Positions 24,307-32,485 of a DNA stretch of 53,333 nt are shown here, piece after piece. A program made the position numbers and the translations under genes. Origin of the DNA: Anaerolineae bacterium (lineage in GTDB: Bacteria > Chloroflexota > Anaerolineae > Fen-1058); contig PMCF01000293.1 in the NCBI GenBank assembly GCA_003154115.1, positions 7,994 through 61,326 on the forward strand, written 5' to 3'. How positions within the stretch are numbered: the first letter of the stretch is position 1; each line of letters opens with the position of its first letter. Below the pieces are notes generated by a model, which made no database searches, was not told the origin of the DNA, and was given only the letters and a program-made list of their open reading frames with translations.

Positions 24307-25256
24307 TCGCGCAACCTCCGCCCCGTCAGTTGAATGAACACATCTTCCAGCGAATTGGCCCGCAGCCGCACTTCTCCGCACTGCAAGTCAGACTTCGCCA
24401 ACACTTCCATGATCGGCGGCAGCAGGTTCACGACATTCAACGCGCGCACCGTCAAGGTGCCCTGGGCTACATCAAGTGAGACGCCAGACGTCAACTGCTT
24501 CAACTCCTCACACGCCTGTTGGACGCTGCCGCTCCCCGTCTGCCCGTTCAAGGTGATCTCCAGCACATCCCCCTCGCCCACGCTACGCTTTAACCCCTCC
24601 GGGGTATCCAGCACCAGCAGTTCGCCGTGATCGATGATGGCGATCCGATCGGCCACGCGTTCGGCTTCGTCCATGTTGTGCGTCGTCAGAATGATCGTCT
24701 TGTGTCGCGCCAACGAGCGAATGAACTCGCGCACCTTGATGCGGCTCTGCGGATCGAGCCCCGCCTCCGGTTCGTCCAGCACCACGATCGCGGGATCGTG
24801 CACCAGCGCCAGAATCAGGCTCAACCGGCGGCGCATACCGCCCGATAAGGTGCGCGCCTGTCGATCGCGCTTCTCGCTCAAGTCGAGTTGCTCCAACAAC
24901 TGTGTCCCGCGTTGTCGCGCCAGTGTGCCCGACAAGCCATACATTTCGCCGATGAATTGCAGCTGTTCGAGGCACGTCAAGCGTTCCCACACGACAATGT
25001 TCTGCGGGCACACGCCCACGCGGACCTGCACGTCGACTGCGCCACTCGTGACGGATTGACCGTGAATGAGGACACGGCCCGCATCGGGCTTGAGCAAGCC
25101 GCACAGCATGTTAATCGAGGTTGTTTTGCCCGCGCCGTTCGGCCCCAAAAAGCCGAAGACTTCGCCTTCGTCGACGGTCAGACTGAGGTTCTTCACGGCC
25201 ATGAGCGCGCCATAGCGCTTGGTCAGATTTTCAACTTGTAATACCACGGGGGACAT
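24303..25256 (-). CDS. ABC-2 type transporter ATP-binding protein
   Basis: 317 residues. Walker A is GPNGAGKTT (about 39-47), the Q-loop is VGVCPQNIVVWERL, the signature is LSGGMRRRLSL, Walker B is IVVLDEPEAGLDP, and the H-loop is LTTHNMDEAE. The DrrA-like C-terminal domain ends LEDVFIQLTGRRL. It is coupled to the permease by a 4-bp ATGA overlap and preceded by a TetR regulator 80 bp upstream on the same strand. The arrangement tetR-ATPase-permease is typical of autoregulated efflux systems. Confidence 0.95.
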   Translation of the reverse strand: MSPVVLQVENLTKRYGALMAVKNLSLTVDEGEVFGFLGPNGAGKTTSINMLCGLLKPDAGRVLIHGQSVTSGAVDVQVRVGVCPQNIVVWERLTCLEQLQFIGEMYGLSGTLARQRGTQLLEQLDLSEKRDRQARTLSGGMRRRLSLILALVHDPAIVVLDEPEAGLDPQSRIKVREFIRSLARHKTIILTTHNMDEAERVADRIAIIDHGELLVLDTPEGLKRSVGEGDVLEITLNGQTGSGSVQQACEELKQLTSGVSLDVAQGTLTVRALNVVNLLPPIMEVLAKSDLQCGEVRLRANSLEDVFIQLTGRRLRE

Positions 25257-25297
25257 GACACATCCTTCTCTTGATCAAGCAAGTCGAGCGCTAAGCG

Positions 25298-25346
25298 CAT
25301 CCTTCGACTCCCGCTTCGCCTGTGCTCAGCGTCCGCTCAGGATGCT
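25298..25346. repeat. Palindromic CCTTCGAC..GCTCAGG repeat overlapping the tetR stop codon
   Basis: A degenerate palindrome with outer arms GCATCCT/AGGATGC and inner TTCGACT..GCTCAGC elements. It overlaps the last codons and stop of tetR, so the C-terminal residues ANQAS come from the repeat. The same core (CCCTGAGCCTGTCGAAGGG) lies inside xseA at 33421-33439. Confidence 0.6.
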
Positions 25347-26062
25347 TGATTCGCTGTGCCGATCCCCCGCAGGATCAGCGCGACCAGCGCATCAGTCACC
25401 CGCTGGGCCGACACCTTTCGATCAGTCACTTGGAAATAATTGTTCAGATACGGCAACAACTGACTATCGCCGAGGGCGATCAGGGCGGCATTGACGGCGC
25501 GCGTGGTCGCTTCCAGATCGATGTCCGATCGGACTTCGCCGCGCTCGACAGCCCTGGCCAGCATATCGTGCACGATCGTGCGCATCGCCGTCCCGATCGG
25601 CTTCACCACCCGATCGGCTAGTTCCGGATCGCCGTGATAGGCTGCGCGCGCCAGAAATTGAATCATACCCATCTGCGTCTGGCTCCACTCGACACCGGTA
25701 TTCAAGTAAGCCGTCAAGCCCTCGGCCAGCGGCAGCTCCATCAACAACGGGCTGTACGTCTCGAACATGTCGGTCATGTAATGCACGCACAATTCGATGG
25801 CGAAGTTGAGCAGGCCCTCACGGCTGCCGAAGTATTGATACAACGATCCGATCGCCACTTCCGCCCGCTCGGCCACCTGTTTGATGTTGATGGCCGTTGG
25901 CCCTTTCTCGATCGCTTCGTCCAGAATCGCCGCCAGCACCGCTTGCTGCCGCTGCGGATCGAGCCGCCGGAATGTGCGCGTGACCAGCCCCTCCTGCTCA
26001 AACTCCAGGAGGCGTGCTGTGATCTGCTTCCATTCGGTCAAATCGATCGATTGTGAACTCAT
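25337..26062 (-). CDS. TetR-family transcriptional regulator
   Basis: 241 residues. The N-terminal helix-turn-helix region is clear: AVLAAILDEAIEKGPTAINI, then KQVAERAEVAIGSLYQYFGS (residues about 39-78), with the SLYQYF recognition-helix signature. The C-terminal ligand domain is helical (TetR_C type). It leads the ABC-2 exporter operon and most likely represses it and itself. A near-consensus promoter lies only 7 bp upstream of the ATG, so the message may be leaderless. Direct repeats of ATGAACC flank the -10 region and could be the operator. Confidence 0.93.
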   Translation of the reverse strand: MSSQSIDLTEWKQITARLLEFEQEGLVTRTFRRLDPQRQQAVLAAILDEAIEKGPTAINIKQVAERAEVAIGSLYQYFGSREGLLNFAIELCVHYMTDMFETYSPLLMELPLAEGLTAYLNTGVEWSQTQMGMIQFLARAAYHGDPELADRVVKPIGTAMRTIVHDMLARAVERGEVRSDIDLEATTRAVNAALIALGDSQLLPYLNNYFQVTDRKVSAQRVTDALVALILRGIGTANQAS

Positions 26063-26069
26063 GGTTCAT

Positions 26070-26097
26070 ATTCTATATAAAACGGTTCATTTGTCAA
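26070..26097 (-). promoter_or_regulatory. tetR promoter with candidate operator
   Basis: On the minus strand, TTGACA (26097-26092), a 16-bp spacer and TAGAAT (26075-26070) precede the tetR ATG by 7 bp. The expected transcription start is at or next to the A of the ATG. Two copies of ATGAACC bracket the A+T-rich centre (ATATAGAATAT) and are a candidate TetR binding site. Confidence 0.75.
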
Positions 26098-26208
26098 GCG
26101 TCAACAAGAGACGAGATGAAGAATCCTGCGCACACCTGGGCAGGGTATCAGGCCCAGGTGTGCGCAGGCATGATGCAGATCATGGGGTTGAGAAACAGAA
26201 CCGTTGAT

Positions 26209-26769
26209 TTAAGTCGCTGGATGATAGACTTGCACGCTGTTTTTGTTGACGATAACTACCGGCACCGTCTGCTCTGAAAAGACACTGCCGACTTTCAGGC
26301 AGGTGATGGTAGCGTCACTCACCGCCAGCATCGCCCCGGAAGAAGCGCCGAACAGAATCCGCATGTGCATATCGCCGGAGAGGCGGAACGTGGCGCGGAT
26401 CAAATAAGGTCCGGCGTAGATCACAGCGCGTTGACTGCCGGGCGGCATTTGCGCCACGGCCGATCGCGCGCTGGCCTCATCGCGCGGAATGAGCGCGACA
26501 ATCGCCGTTTTCGGTATGGTGATCTCCGGCAGAGTCTCGCTGGCCGACTGCCCTACGATAGCCCGCAGTTGAGCCTGGGTCAGAGTCAACGTGGGCTGTG
26601 TAGGAACATTCAGGCTGCCCACCAATGGCATATCCACCGGTTGAAGATAACCGCTGATGATGTAGTCCGTAGTCAAGACCTGCACAGCCCAACCGGAAGG
26701 GCGAGCAGGCTGCGCCGGAGCGGCGGCAGGTTTCTGCGGCGGAGTGGGTGAGGGCTTTTTACCAAACAT
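26209..26769 (-). CDS. Conserved-looking hypothetical protein
   Basis: 186 residues. The N-terminus is Pro/Ala-rich and disordered (KPSPTPPQKPAAAPAQPARP). The remainder is beta-rich with regular hydrophobic strands (GWAVQVLTTDYIISGYLQPV; KTAIVALIPRD; AVIYAGPYLIRATFRL; VPVVIVNKNSVQVY). There is no signal peptide or membrane helix. I do not recognise the family. It lies 51 bp downstream of the HisKA-like gene on the same strand, and the two are probably co-transcribed, so a role near that signalling protein is possible. Confidence 0.55.
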   Translation of the reverse strand: MFGKKPSPTPPQKPAAAPAQPARPSGWAVQVLTTDYIISGYLQPVDMPLVGSLNVPTQPTLTLTQAQLRAIVGQSASETLPEITIPKTAIVALIPRDEASARSAVAQMPPGSQRAVIYAGPYLIRATFRLSGDMHMRILFGASSGAMLAVSDATITCLKVGSVFSEQTVPVVIVNKNSVQVYHPAT

Positions 26770-26820
26770 GACGTTGATCTCCTAAAAAAGCAAATGTAGA
26801 CGTTGATGATGTGGCTTGAT

Positions 26821-27486
26821 CTACTGCTTCGGCAGAGCAAACTTAATCGACGCGCCATCATCAGTTTCTTCGGCCGATCGGATTTCGCCCCGCTGTAGTT
26901 CGATGAACGCGCGATTGATATAGCCTTGCATGTCCAGATCGAGTTGAGAGAAGGGCTGCACTTTTGTCCCGGTGCTGGTCACGCTGAAGACAAACCAGTC
27001 CTCTTCTTCTTCGATTGTCAGCGTGACTTTGGCCCGGGGATCGACGTATTGCGCCACATACAGAATGAAGCCGGACAGAATTTGGCGCAACAGCGCCTCA
27101 TCGGCGTAGAGGTGCGACGCCGAAGTTAAAATCTGGATCTCGGTTTGAAGCGTTGTAGCGGGGTGAAATTTCCGCCAGTGCGCGAGGCTTTGTTCCACCA
27201 CCGAGAGGATGTCGAGATCCTCGGGGCTCGCTTCTTTCTCGTGCCGGTTGAGCCGCGCGATGTCGATCAAGCCATTCAGCGTCCAGAGCGCGCGCTGACC
27301 GCTGCGATAGATCGTCCCGAGATCTTCCTTTTGCATTTCCGCAGTGTAGGCCGCACTGCCGCCGCCGAGAAGTATTTTGCTGAAGCCCATCACATGGTTG
27401 AACGGCGTGCGCAGATCGTGGGCCTCATCCGAGATGAATTGATTGAGATCGAGGTGCGCGGGAAGTTCAAGTTTGATGTTAGCCAT
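26821..27486 (-). CDS. HisKA-domain protein with degenerate ATPase domain
   Basis: 221 residues. The dimerisation/phosphoacceptor box is present near the N-terminus: DEAHDLRTPFNHVMGFSKIL with His 23. The ATPase half (from about residue 110) keeps the fold outline (LYADEALLRQILSGF) but lacks the N-box asparagine, and the G1 loop DxGxG is replaced by STGTKV. A G2 loop is not visible. It is therefore unlikely to bind ATP normally. It could be a phosphotransfer protein (Spo0B-like), or its histidine could be phosphorylated by another kinase. No sensor domain or membrane segment is present. Confidence 0.75.
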   Translation of the reverse strand: MANIKLELPAHLDLNQFISDEAHDLRTPFNHVMGFSKILLGGGSAAYTAEMQKEDLGTIYRSGQRALWTLNGLIDIARLNRHEKEASPEDLDILSVVEQSLAHWRKFHPATTLQTEIQILTSASHLYADEALLRQILSGFILYVAQYVDPRAKVTLTIEEEEDWFVFSVTSTGTKVQPFSQLDLDMQGYINRAFIELQRGEIRSAEETDDGASIKFALPKQ

Positions 27487-27592
27487 GCGTCAGCCTCGCA
27501 GGTTGTGGGCGGCCATTTAAGGTGTGGCCCAATCGGGATGGATGCCTACTCTATTGTATGCTTAACGATGACAACAGGCAAATCCTGCCACA

Positions 27593-27634
27593 CCAAACAA
27601 AACCGCCCGGCGTGTCGGTGTGACGGTCGGGCGG
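27593..27634 (-). terminator. Intrinsic terminator of the HSDR_N-like gene
   Basis: Read on the minus strand, the stem CCGCCCG/CGGGCGG (27634-27628 and 27609-27603) is followed at once by TTTTGTTT. An outer stem CAAATCCT/AGGATTTG (27579-27586, 27637-27644) encloses it. It lies about 75 bp past the stop codon at 27708. Confidence 0.75.
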
Positions 27635-27707
27635 GTAGGATTTGTGGCGTCAGGTTACATGACAGCCAACTGCCTGCGGATTTCGGACAGTTGAGGGGTA
27701 GATAACA

Positions 27708-28541
27708 TTACGCTTGGGCAGGTGGTGTTGGGGCCGGTGGTGTTGGGACTGGCACCTCAGCAACTGGTACATCCTCACTTGCAGCGGTGTCTTTGGCCTT
27801 TCGTATTGCTCGATTTGTCACCTTGATTATTCTGCGCCGTGCTTCATCGGCCTTGTCGCCTTCTAATACCTCACGCTTTACTACCTCTTGCGCAAGCACC
27901 TTGCTAATTTGATGGATGTCAATCTTCACATCGGGGGAAATACGTCGCAGTTCCCGTCGAATTACATCTAAGACAGGCTCGGTTAGCAGCATTGCCCCAA
28001 TGAAGTAGCGGCTTAGGGCTTGCCTTTGCGCGTGATATTCGCCAAGTACAGACTTCCCAAAGCCTTCTTTGGTCAATAGGTAGAGTGTTTCAATGTCGTC
28101 GGTGCTTTTTGCATTGAGGCCCAAGAAATCAAACTCAAACACCAATTCTTGCCCTATGGGTTGTCCGAAAGTGACCTTATATACATGCCAATTATCGCCG
28201 TTGGTAAGTGCGACCCATTCAAGTCCCTGATTCGCCGCATAATCGACAGCCTGTTTTGTGTGAGCGTCCTTCAATTCCAGACCGATGGCTTTCACCTCAA
28301 TAAGCATCTGAAATGCCCCATCAAGTCCGATCGCCAGATCAACAACGGTTCCGCGTATAGCAAACTCAGAAGTTATCTCGGAGTATTTTTCATAGCCAAA
28401 CACATCCGCTAGTAAGTCTTTGATAATCGTTACAGTATCCGATTCATTGACATCGCGTGTTTTTGCCGCCGCTAGAATGGGTTGATATTTCTTGATACCT
28501 GCGACAAGTCGATCTTTGACTTTGTTGGAAATGGCCGCCAT
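27708..28541 (-). CDS. Lone type I restriction R-subunit N-terminal (PD-(D/E)XK) domain protein
   Basis: 277 residues. The core (DTVTIIKDLLADVFGYEKYS .. RGTVVDLAIGLDGAFQMLIE then VKAIG) matches HSDR_N-type nuclease folds: VDLAI supplies the D, and IEVK supplies the E-x-K. A conserved QAVDYAANQGLEWVALTNGD segment follows. The C-terminal third is helical and ends with a Pro/Val-rich tail (VPVAEVPVPTPPAPTPPAQA). No helicase, methylase or specificity gene is adjacent, so this is not a type I system. Such single-domain proteins are common; they may be nucleases or non-catalytic relatives. GGAGG precedes the ATG, and a terminator follows the gene. Confidence 0.75.
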   Translation of the reverse strand: MAAISNKVKDRLVAGIKKYQPILAAAKTRDVNESDTVTIIKDLLADVFGYEKYSEITSEFAIRGTVVDLAIGLDGAFQMLIEVKAIGLELKDAHTKQAVDYAANQGLEWVALTNGDNWHVYKVTFGQPIGQELVFEFDFLGLNAKSTDDIETLYLLTKEGFGKSVLGEYHAQRQALSRYFIGAMLLTEPVLDVIRRELRRISPDVKIDIHQISKVLAQEVVKREVLEGDKADEARRRIIKVTNRAIRKAKDTAASEDVPVAEVPVPTPPAPTPPAQA

Positions 28542-28875
28542 TGTGTAACCTCCATGTGAGATATAGGCAATAGGTTAGAATGAATCACATCAAGATGCAA
28601 ATACGCCACGGCCCGCGTGTTGGCAGGGTTGGTGTCAAGTTGCTATCACCACCACATCATGGCGAGTTGTGCCCTAATGTCGTTAACTTCCCGTGCTTCG
28701 CCCCCTACGCCTTGCTGTCATAGTATAAGGGTGAAGAAAGGGAAATGAGGCTGTCAGATCAATGCAGACTTGAGTCACCAGCCGACGCCAGCCGTCAAAT
28801 AATGAAGATCACTCACATAGCCGACCGAGAGTGTCGGCGCGCGCTATAAGTTGGGCGCGGGCAGGATTCAATAAC
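28542..28875. other. Gene-free stretch
   Basis: This 334-bp gap holds no supported gene. It should contain the promoter of the HSDR_N-like gene (TATATC about 25 bp upstream of its start on the minus strand), but no good -35 element is in register. Confidence 0.5.
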
Positions 28876-29739
28876 CTATATCCTAACCCTTATCACGTCA
28901 TAGGCCGCTGCTTTTTTGCAGGACGTTATCTCAGATTGAATTTTCTGAATTGCTGCTTCTGTGTTTTTTACTTTGCCACCAACAAATAGACCTTTTTCAG
29001 TCTTGAGTTTCACTAGAGTGGATTGCAATTTGCCTAGTTCGGCATGAAGCTGAGGTAGCCTTTCTTCTGCCGATTTCTTGGCTTGCAGAGACGCCAAGGT
29101 GTTCAACTGTGATTGCACATCGCTTCCCCACTTCATACCTAGAAGCGCACTTGCTCTTACCATCAGTTCAACACTCTTAAGGGCTTGAAGATTGTCTGGC
29201 ACACATTTTAAGGCTTTCAAGTTGTAATCCATTGACTGGAGAGTATATTTACTTCCATTCAGACCTTGACTTAGCATGCCAGCGGAACGCTGGGCATTTT
29301 GAGCCGCCAAAACTAGATACCGTTTGGATTGCTCTTGAGTAAGGTTATCATACGTCATGGTAACTCTTTCGTCATTTGGTGCTATGTGTGCCGCTTTTCT
29401 TAGATACTCGACCGCTTCTTCATAGCGATCATCTGCCTCTGTGCTTGAATTGCATACAGCAATCGCCTTGGCAATCCAAGAGTCCATGTCATTCGGATCA
29501 ATCTGTAGAATACTGTTGCAATACTCTACGGATTCTTTATAGTTTTTCGCCTTCATCGCCACTTCGCGCAATTCGCGGTAACGCAATAAATCCTGATGTT
29601 CACGCGCTGCGTCAGTGGACTTGAGGAGAATCTTTGCCCCACAAAACATGCAATGAGCGACACCTATGTTATTAGGTAATTCAAGTTGTCCACCACATGA
29701 TGGGCAATTTAATCTAGTCGATAATTGATCCTGAGGCAT
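28876..29739 (-). CDS. Zinc-ribbon and TPR protein
   Basis: 287 residues. The N-terminus is a zinc ribbon, CPSCGGQLELP...CMFCGAKIL (residues about 12-38). Tetratricopeptide helices follow (AMKAKNYKESVEYCNSILQI; DPNDMDSWIAKAIAVC; YEEAVEYLRKAAHIAPND). A helical and coiled-coil C-terminus (AEERLPQLHAELGKLQSTLV) completes it. This is a cytoplasmic protein-protein interaction scaffold by architecture; no enzyme motif is present. ATG 29739 is chosen because AAGGTG lies six bases upstream and the zinc ribbon starts there. The longer frame to 29862 is unsupported. The gene is A+T-richer than its neighbours. Confidence 0.65.
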   Translation of the reverse strand: MPQDQLSTRLNCPSCGGQLELPNNIGVAHCMFCGAKILLKSTDAAREHQDLLRYRELREVAMKAKNYKESVEYCNSILQIDPNDMDSWIAKAIAVCNSSTEADDRYEEAVEYLRKAAHIAPNDERVTMTYDNLTQEQSKRYLVLAAQNAQRSAGMLSQGLNGSKYTLQSMDYNLKALKCVPDNLQALKSVELMVRASALLGMKWGSDVQSQLNTLASLQAKKSAEERLPQLHAELGKLQSTLVKLKTEKGLFVGGKVKNTEAAIQKIQSEITSCKKAAAYDVIRVRI

Positions 29740-29940
29740 TTTTTCACCTTGAGTCCTAATGAACCAATCAGAGTCCGCCTGCGCGGTAGTCCGTTGCGAT
29801 ATCATCATTTGCCACGATATGATGATCGGCTCGTTGTCGGGTTTGTTTATCATGATACTCAACTCACGCGCTGGCGGCTGTCAGCACTGGGCTGATTGTG
29901 TTGTCAGTGTTTGGACTACATCCGTGGGCTCGCTGCACGC

Positions 29941-29980
29941 AAAAAACGCCCGTCCCTTGACCGGGGACGGGCGTTTTTCG
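29941..29980. terminator. Bidirectional intrinsic terminator
   Basis: A 15-bp perfect stem (AAAAACGCCCGTCCC, 29942-29956, with 29964-29978) and a 7-nt loop has A-run and T-run flanks on both strands. It can stop transcription in either direction. Confidence 0.9.
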
Positions 29981-30016
29981 TCTACTGTAAGCGTCGGTGT
30001 GAAGGTTTTTTCAGTA

Positions 30017-30220
30017 TCAGCGTAGCGTTTGCAGATAGGCGATCAAATCGGCCAAATCCTGCGGCGACATCTGGTTGCCCAATCCATCGGGCATCACCGA
30101 TTTGCCATTCGCCTGCGCGCCAACCTCTCCACCACCGATCCGCACATTACGCCTATCCTCAAACGCTGGCGCGTGGACTACACGTTCGCGTGTCAGAAGT
30201 AACCTGCCTGATTGAGCCAA
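30017..30220 (-). pseudogene. Remnant of a c-type cytochrome C-terminus
   Basis: Only the end of the frame has family character: NGKSVMPDGLGNQMSPQDLA then DLIAYLQTLR. This matches the last helix region of heme c domains in PQQ-type or membrane dehydrogenase fusions, with MPDGL supplying the Met ligand. The CxxCH heme site and the rest of the domain are absent. The upstream 35 residues are translated antisense of the opposing remnant. It is a truncated fossil, not a working cytochrome. Confidence 0.55.
30107..30202 (+). pseudogene. Remnant of a secreted beta-sandwich protein C-terminus
   Basis: On the plus strand, overlapping the cytochrome remnant, the frame reads IRLRANLSTTDPHITPILKR then WRVDYTF and a stop at 30200. 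The pattern LRANLSTTDPxxTPxLxxWxVxY is common at the end of choice-of-anchor or LamG-type domains. Nothing in frame upstream continues it. It appears to be a broken 3' end abutting another broken gene in opposite orientation. Confidence 0.4.
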
Positions 30221-30349
30221 GAGACTGCGATATCACTTTCAATCCCGCACCAATCTGCTCAAAGCAAATAGCATGAGGTCATCTGCGAAGCATGATGTTA
30301 CTCGTCACTCGCACATGCGGTGCAGTGCTCCCGTTACTCGTCACGATGG

Positions 30350-30355
30350 TATAAT
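30350..30355 (+). promoter_or_regulatory. -10 element of murJ (leaderless arrangement)
   Basis: A perfect TATAAT lies 8 bp before the GTG start of murJ. The -35 region is weak. Transcription would begin at or one to two bases from the start codon, and no ribosome site is present. Confidence 0.6.
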
Positions 30356-30363
30356 CCCCGCCC

Positions 30364-31944
30364 GTGACCACCACCACTTCTTCCAACCGCCAAATCGCGC
30401 GCGCCAGTGTCATCGTCATGGCGACGTTTCTCATTAGCCGCCTGCTGGGCCTGCTGCGCGATGTAGCTATCGGGGCGCAGTTCGGCACGTCGGGCAGTTA
30501 CGACGCCTACGTCGCCGCGTTCCGCATTCCCGATATCATCTACACCCTCATCGCGGGCGGCATTCTCGTCTCGGCCTTCGTGCCCACCTTCACTGACTAT
30601 CTCGCTAGAGATGATCGACCCGGGGCATGGCGCATGGCGAGCACGGTGATCAACTTGGTCACCCTCATCCTCATTGCCGCTGCCGTCATCGCCGTCTTGT
30701 TGGCAGGACCCATCGTGCGCTATCTGCTCGCGCCCGGGTTCAGCCCGGAAAAGCAGCAGCTCACCATCCAGTTGATGCAACTGATGCTCGTCCCGCCCAT
30801 CATCTTTGGCATCAGCGGCGTGGTGATGGGCATCCTGTATGCGCATCAAAGTTTCTGGCTGCCCGGCCTGGCCCCCTCGATGTATAACCTGGGCATCATC
30901 GCCGGAGCGCTGTTGTTAGCGCCTACACTGGGCGTGTTCGGATTGGCGATCGGGGCGATCATCGGCGCGCTGCTGCACTTGCTCGTGCAGATTCCCGGCC
31001 TGATCAAAGTCAAAGCGCGCTACACCGCCCGATTGGCGGTGCGCGACCCCGGCGTGCAAGAAGTGATGCGCCTGATGCTGCCCCGGTTATTCGGCGTGGC
31101 GGTGGTGCAGTTGAACTTCCTCGTCGAGACGAGTCTGGCCTCGCTGTTGAGCACGGGGGCTGTTTCGGCGCTAAATTATGCGTGGCGTGTGATGCTGACG
31201 CCGCAGGCGGTGGTGGCGCAATCGGTAGCGACCGCCGCTTTTCCCACGTTTGCCGATCAATACTCGCGCGGCCAGCTGCCACAACTCCGATCGTCTCTCG
31301 CGGCCACCATCCGCTCGATCTTGTTCATCGCCATTCCCGCTTCGATTGGCTTGCTGGTGCTGTGTAAACCGATTATTCAACTGGTGTTTCAACGCGGCCA
31401 ATTCACGGAAGAATCCACCGTGTTGGTCGCGGCGGCGTTGGGAGCGTATTCGTTGGGGTTGATCGGCCATTCGGGTGTGGAAATTCTGGTGCGGGCCTTC
31501 TATGCCCTGCATGATACGAAGACGCCGGTGCTGCTGGGCATTCTCTCACTCATCATCAACCTGATCATCAGCCTGTCATTGATCAACGTGCTCGGCGTGA
31601 CGGGGCTGGCGTTGGCGAATACCATCGCCGCCTTGGTCGAGATGGTGCTGCTCATCGTGATGATTCGCAAACGCTTGGGCGGCCTCGATGATCGACGCCT
31701 AGCGCTCAGCGCGCTGAAAACGACGATCGCAGCCGTCGTGATGGGAGTCGCCGTGTGGGGATTCCTGGGTGTGGCCGCTAATACGGGCGTTATCGTCCGC
31801 GCCTTCGGAGGGATAGCCATCGGTGTGGGCGCGTTCTTCGTCATCGCCTGGCTGCTGCGCAGTGAAGAATTACGCGGCGTGTTAGGGGTGGTAGGGCGAA
31901 GAATCGGCCCACGCACCACGCAACACGAAACACGTGATGCGTGA
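30364..31944 (+). CDS. murJ: Lipid II flippase MurJ
   Basis: 526 residues, the usual MurJ (MVF family) size, with about 14 membrane helices. The first segment, MATFLISRLLGLLRDVAIGA then QFGTSGSYDAYVAAFRIPD, is the family signature (the RxxGLLRD and DAYxxAFxIP motifs). PRLFGVAVVQLNFLVETSLA and RAFYALHDTKTPVLLGILSL are further conserved pieces. It moves lipid II across the inner membrane for peptidoglycan synthesis. GTG 30364 is the likely start. The stop codon abuts the convergent xseB stop exactly (TGATCA, 31942-31947). Confidence 0.94.
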   Translation: MTTTTSSNRQIARASVIVMATFLISRLLGLLRDVAIGAQFGTSGSYDAYVAAFRIPDIIYTLIAGGILVSAFVPTFTDYLARDDRPGAWRMASTVINLVTLILIAAAVIAVLLAGPIVRYLLAPGFSPEKQQLTIQLMQLMLVPPIIFGISGVVMGILYAHQSFWLPGLAPSMYNLGIIAGALLLAPTLGVFGLAIGAIIGALLHLLVQIPGLIKVKARYTARLAVRDPGVQEVMRLMLPRLFGVAVVQLNFLVETSLASLLSTGAVSALNYAWRVMLTPQAVVAQSVATAAFPTFADQYSRGQLPQLRSSLAATIRSILFIAIPASIGLLVLCKPIIQLVFQRGQFTEESTVLVAAALGAYSLGLIGHSGVEILVRAFYALHDTKTPVLLGILSLIINLIISLSLINVLGVTGLALANTIAALVEMVLLIVMIRKRLGGLDDRRLALSALKTTIAAVVMGVAVWGFLGVAANTGVIVRAFGGIAIGVGAFFVIAWLLRSEELRGVLGVVGRRIGPRTTQHETRDA

Positions 31945-32157
31945 TCAACTCGCTTCCACTTGCTGCACCTTCAACTCTGCTTCATCCAGCAGCTTGGCGC
32001 AGTACGCCGACAGTTCCTGTCCGCGCTCGTACAGCGCCAGCGATTCCTCCAAGGGCAGATCGCCGCGCTCCAATGTGCGGACGGATTCTTCCAGTTCGGC
32101 AAAGGCCTGTTCAAAAGTGAGTTCATCAATTGATGGTGGTTTAGTCTTTTTGGGCAT
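31945..32157 (-). CDS. xseB: Exodeoxyribonuclease VII small subunit
   Basis: 70 residues: LTFEQAFAELEESVRTLERG then DLPLEESLALYERGQELSAY. This is the diagnostic XseB two-helix motif, in which FExAxxELExIVxxLE is followed by LPLEESLxLYExG. It forms exonuclease VII with XseA. The start at 32157 (MPKKTK) is usual for the family; an ATG at 32169 is an alternative. Either start overlaps the end of the antitoxin gene. It is separated from xseA by the inserted toxin-antitoxin pair but reads on as the last gene of that operon. Confidence 0.92.
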   Translation of the reverse strand: MPKKTKPPSIDELTFEQAFAELEESVRTLERGDLPLEESLALYERGQELSAYCAKLLDEAELKVQQVEAS

Positions 32158-32485
32158 GATCGGTTTCATCCGTGGCTGTTTCGCCGCTGGAATTAATCTG
32201 ATATTCAGCCGAATCTTCGCGTACCTGAGTCGCCATCAAAATCTGTTCTTTGACTTGCGTCAACGATAGCCCCCCGTGACGCACATAGTCCGCACGACGG
32301 GCCTCAATGAGCACAGCAAAACGCGGATCGTTTTCAAATGCTTCATCTTCCAAGTCAGCTTGATCGACGCTGGACAACCTCAACAGCCGGCCATCATCCA
32401 GTGTGATCAGCACAGGTTCGCTGGAAGCTAGATTTAAGTAGTCTGTCAAATGACGATTGAGTTCAGTTGTTGTAATGATTTTCAT
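32141..32485 (-). CDS. Phd/YefM-like antitoxin
   Basis: 114 residues. The N-terminal part, MKIITTTELNRHLTDYLNLA then EPVLITLDDGRLLRL, has the Phd/YefM DNA-binding fold pattern (a helix with TELxxxL, then a strand pair with the PVxIT turn). The C-terminus is longer than usual and acidic (DETDHAQKD), suited to wrap the toxin. It overlaps the toxin gene by 4 bp (ATGA), with the toxin gene first, which is the reversed order seen in RelE/HigB-type pairs. It lies inside the xseA-xseB operon. Confidence 0.8.
   Translation of the reverse strand: MKIITTTELNRHLTDYLNLASSEPVLITLDDGRLLRLSSVDQADLEDEAFENDPRFAVLIEARRADYVRHGGLSLTQVKEQILMATQVREDSAEYQINSSGETATDETDHAQKD

Noticed and set aside
27708-28541. Complete type I restriction system
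   Set aside because: Only an R-subunit N-terminal-like domain is present; no hsdM, hsdS or helicase part is nearby.
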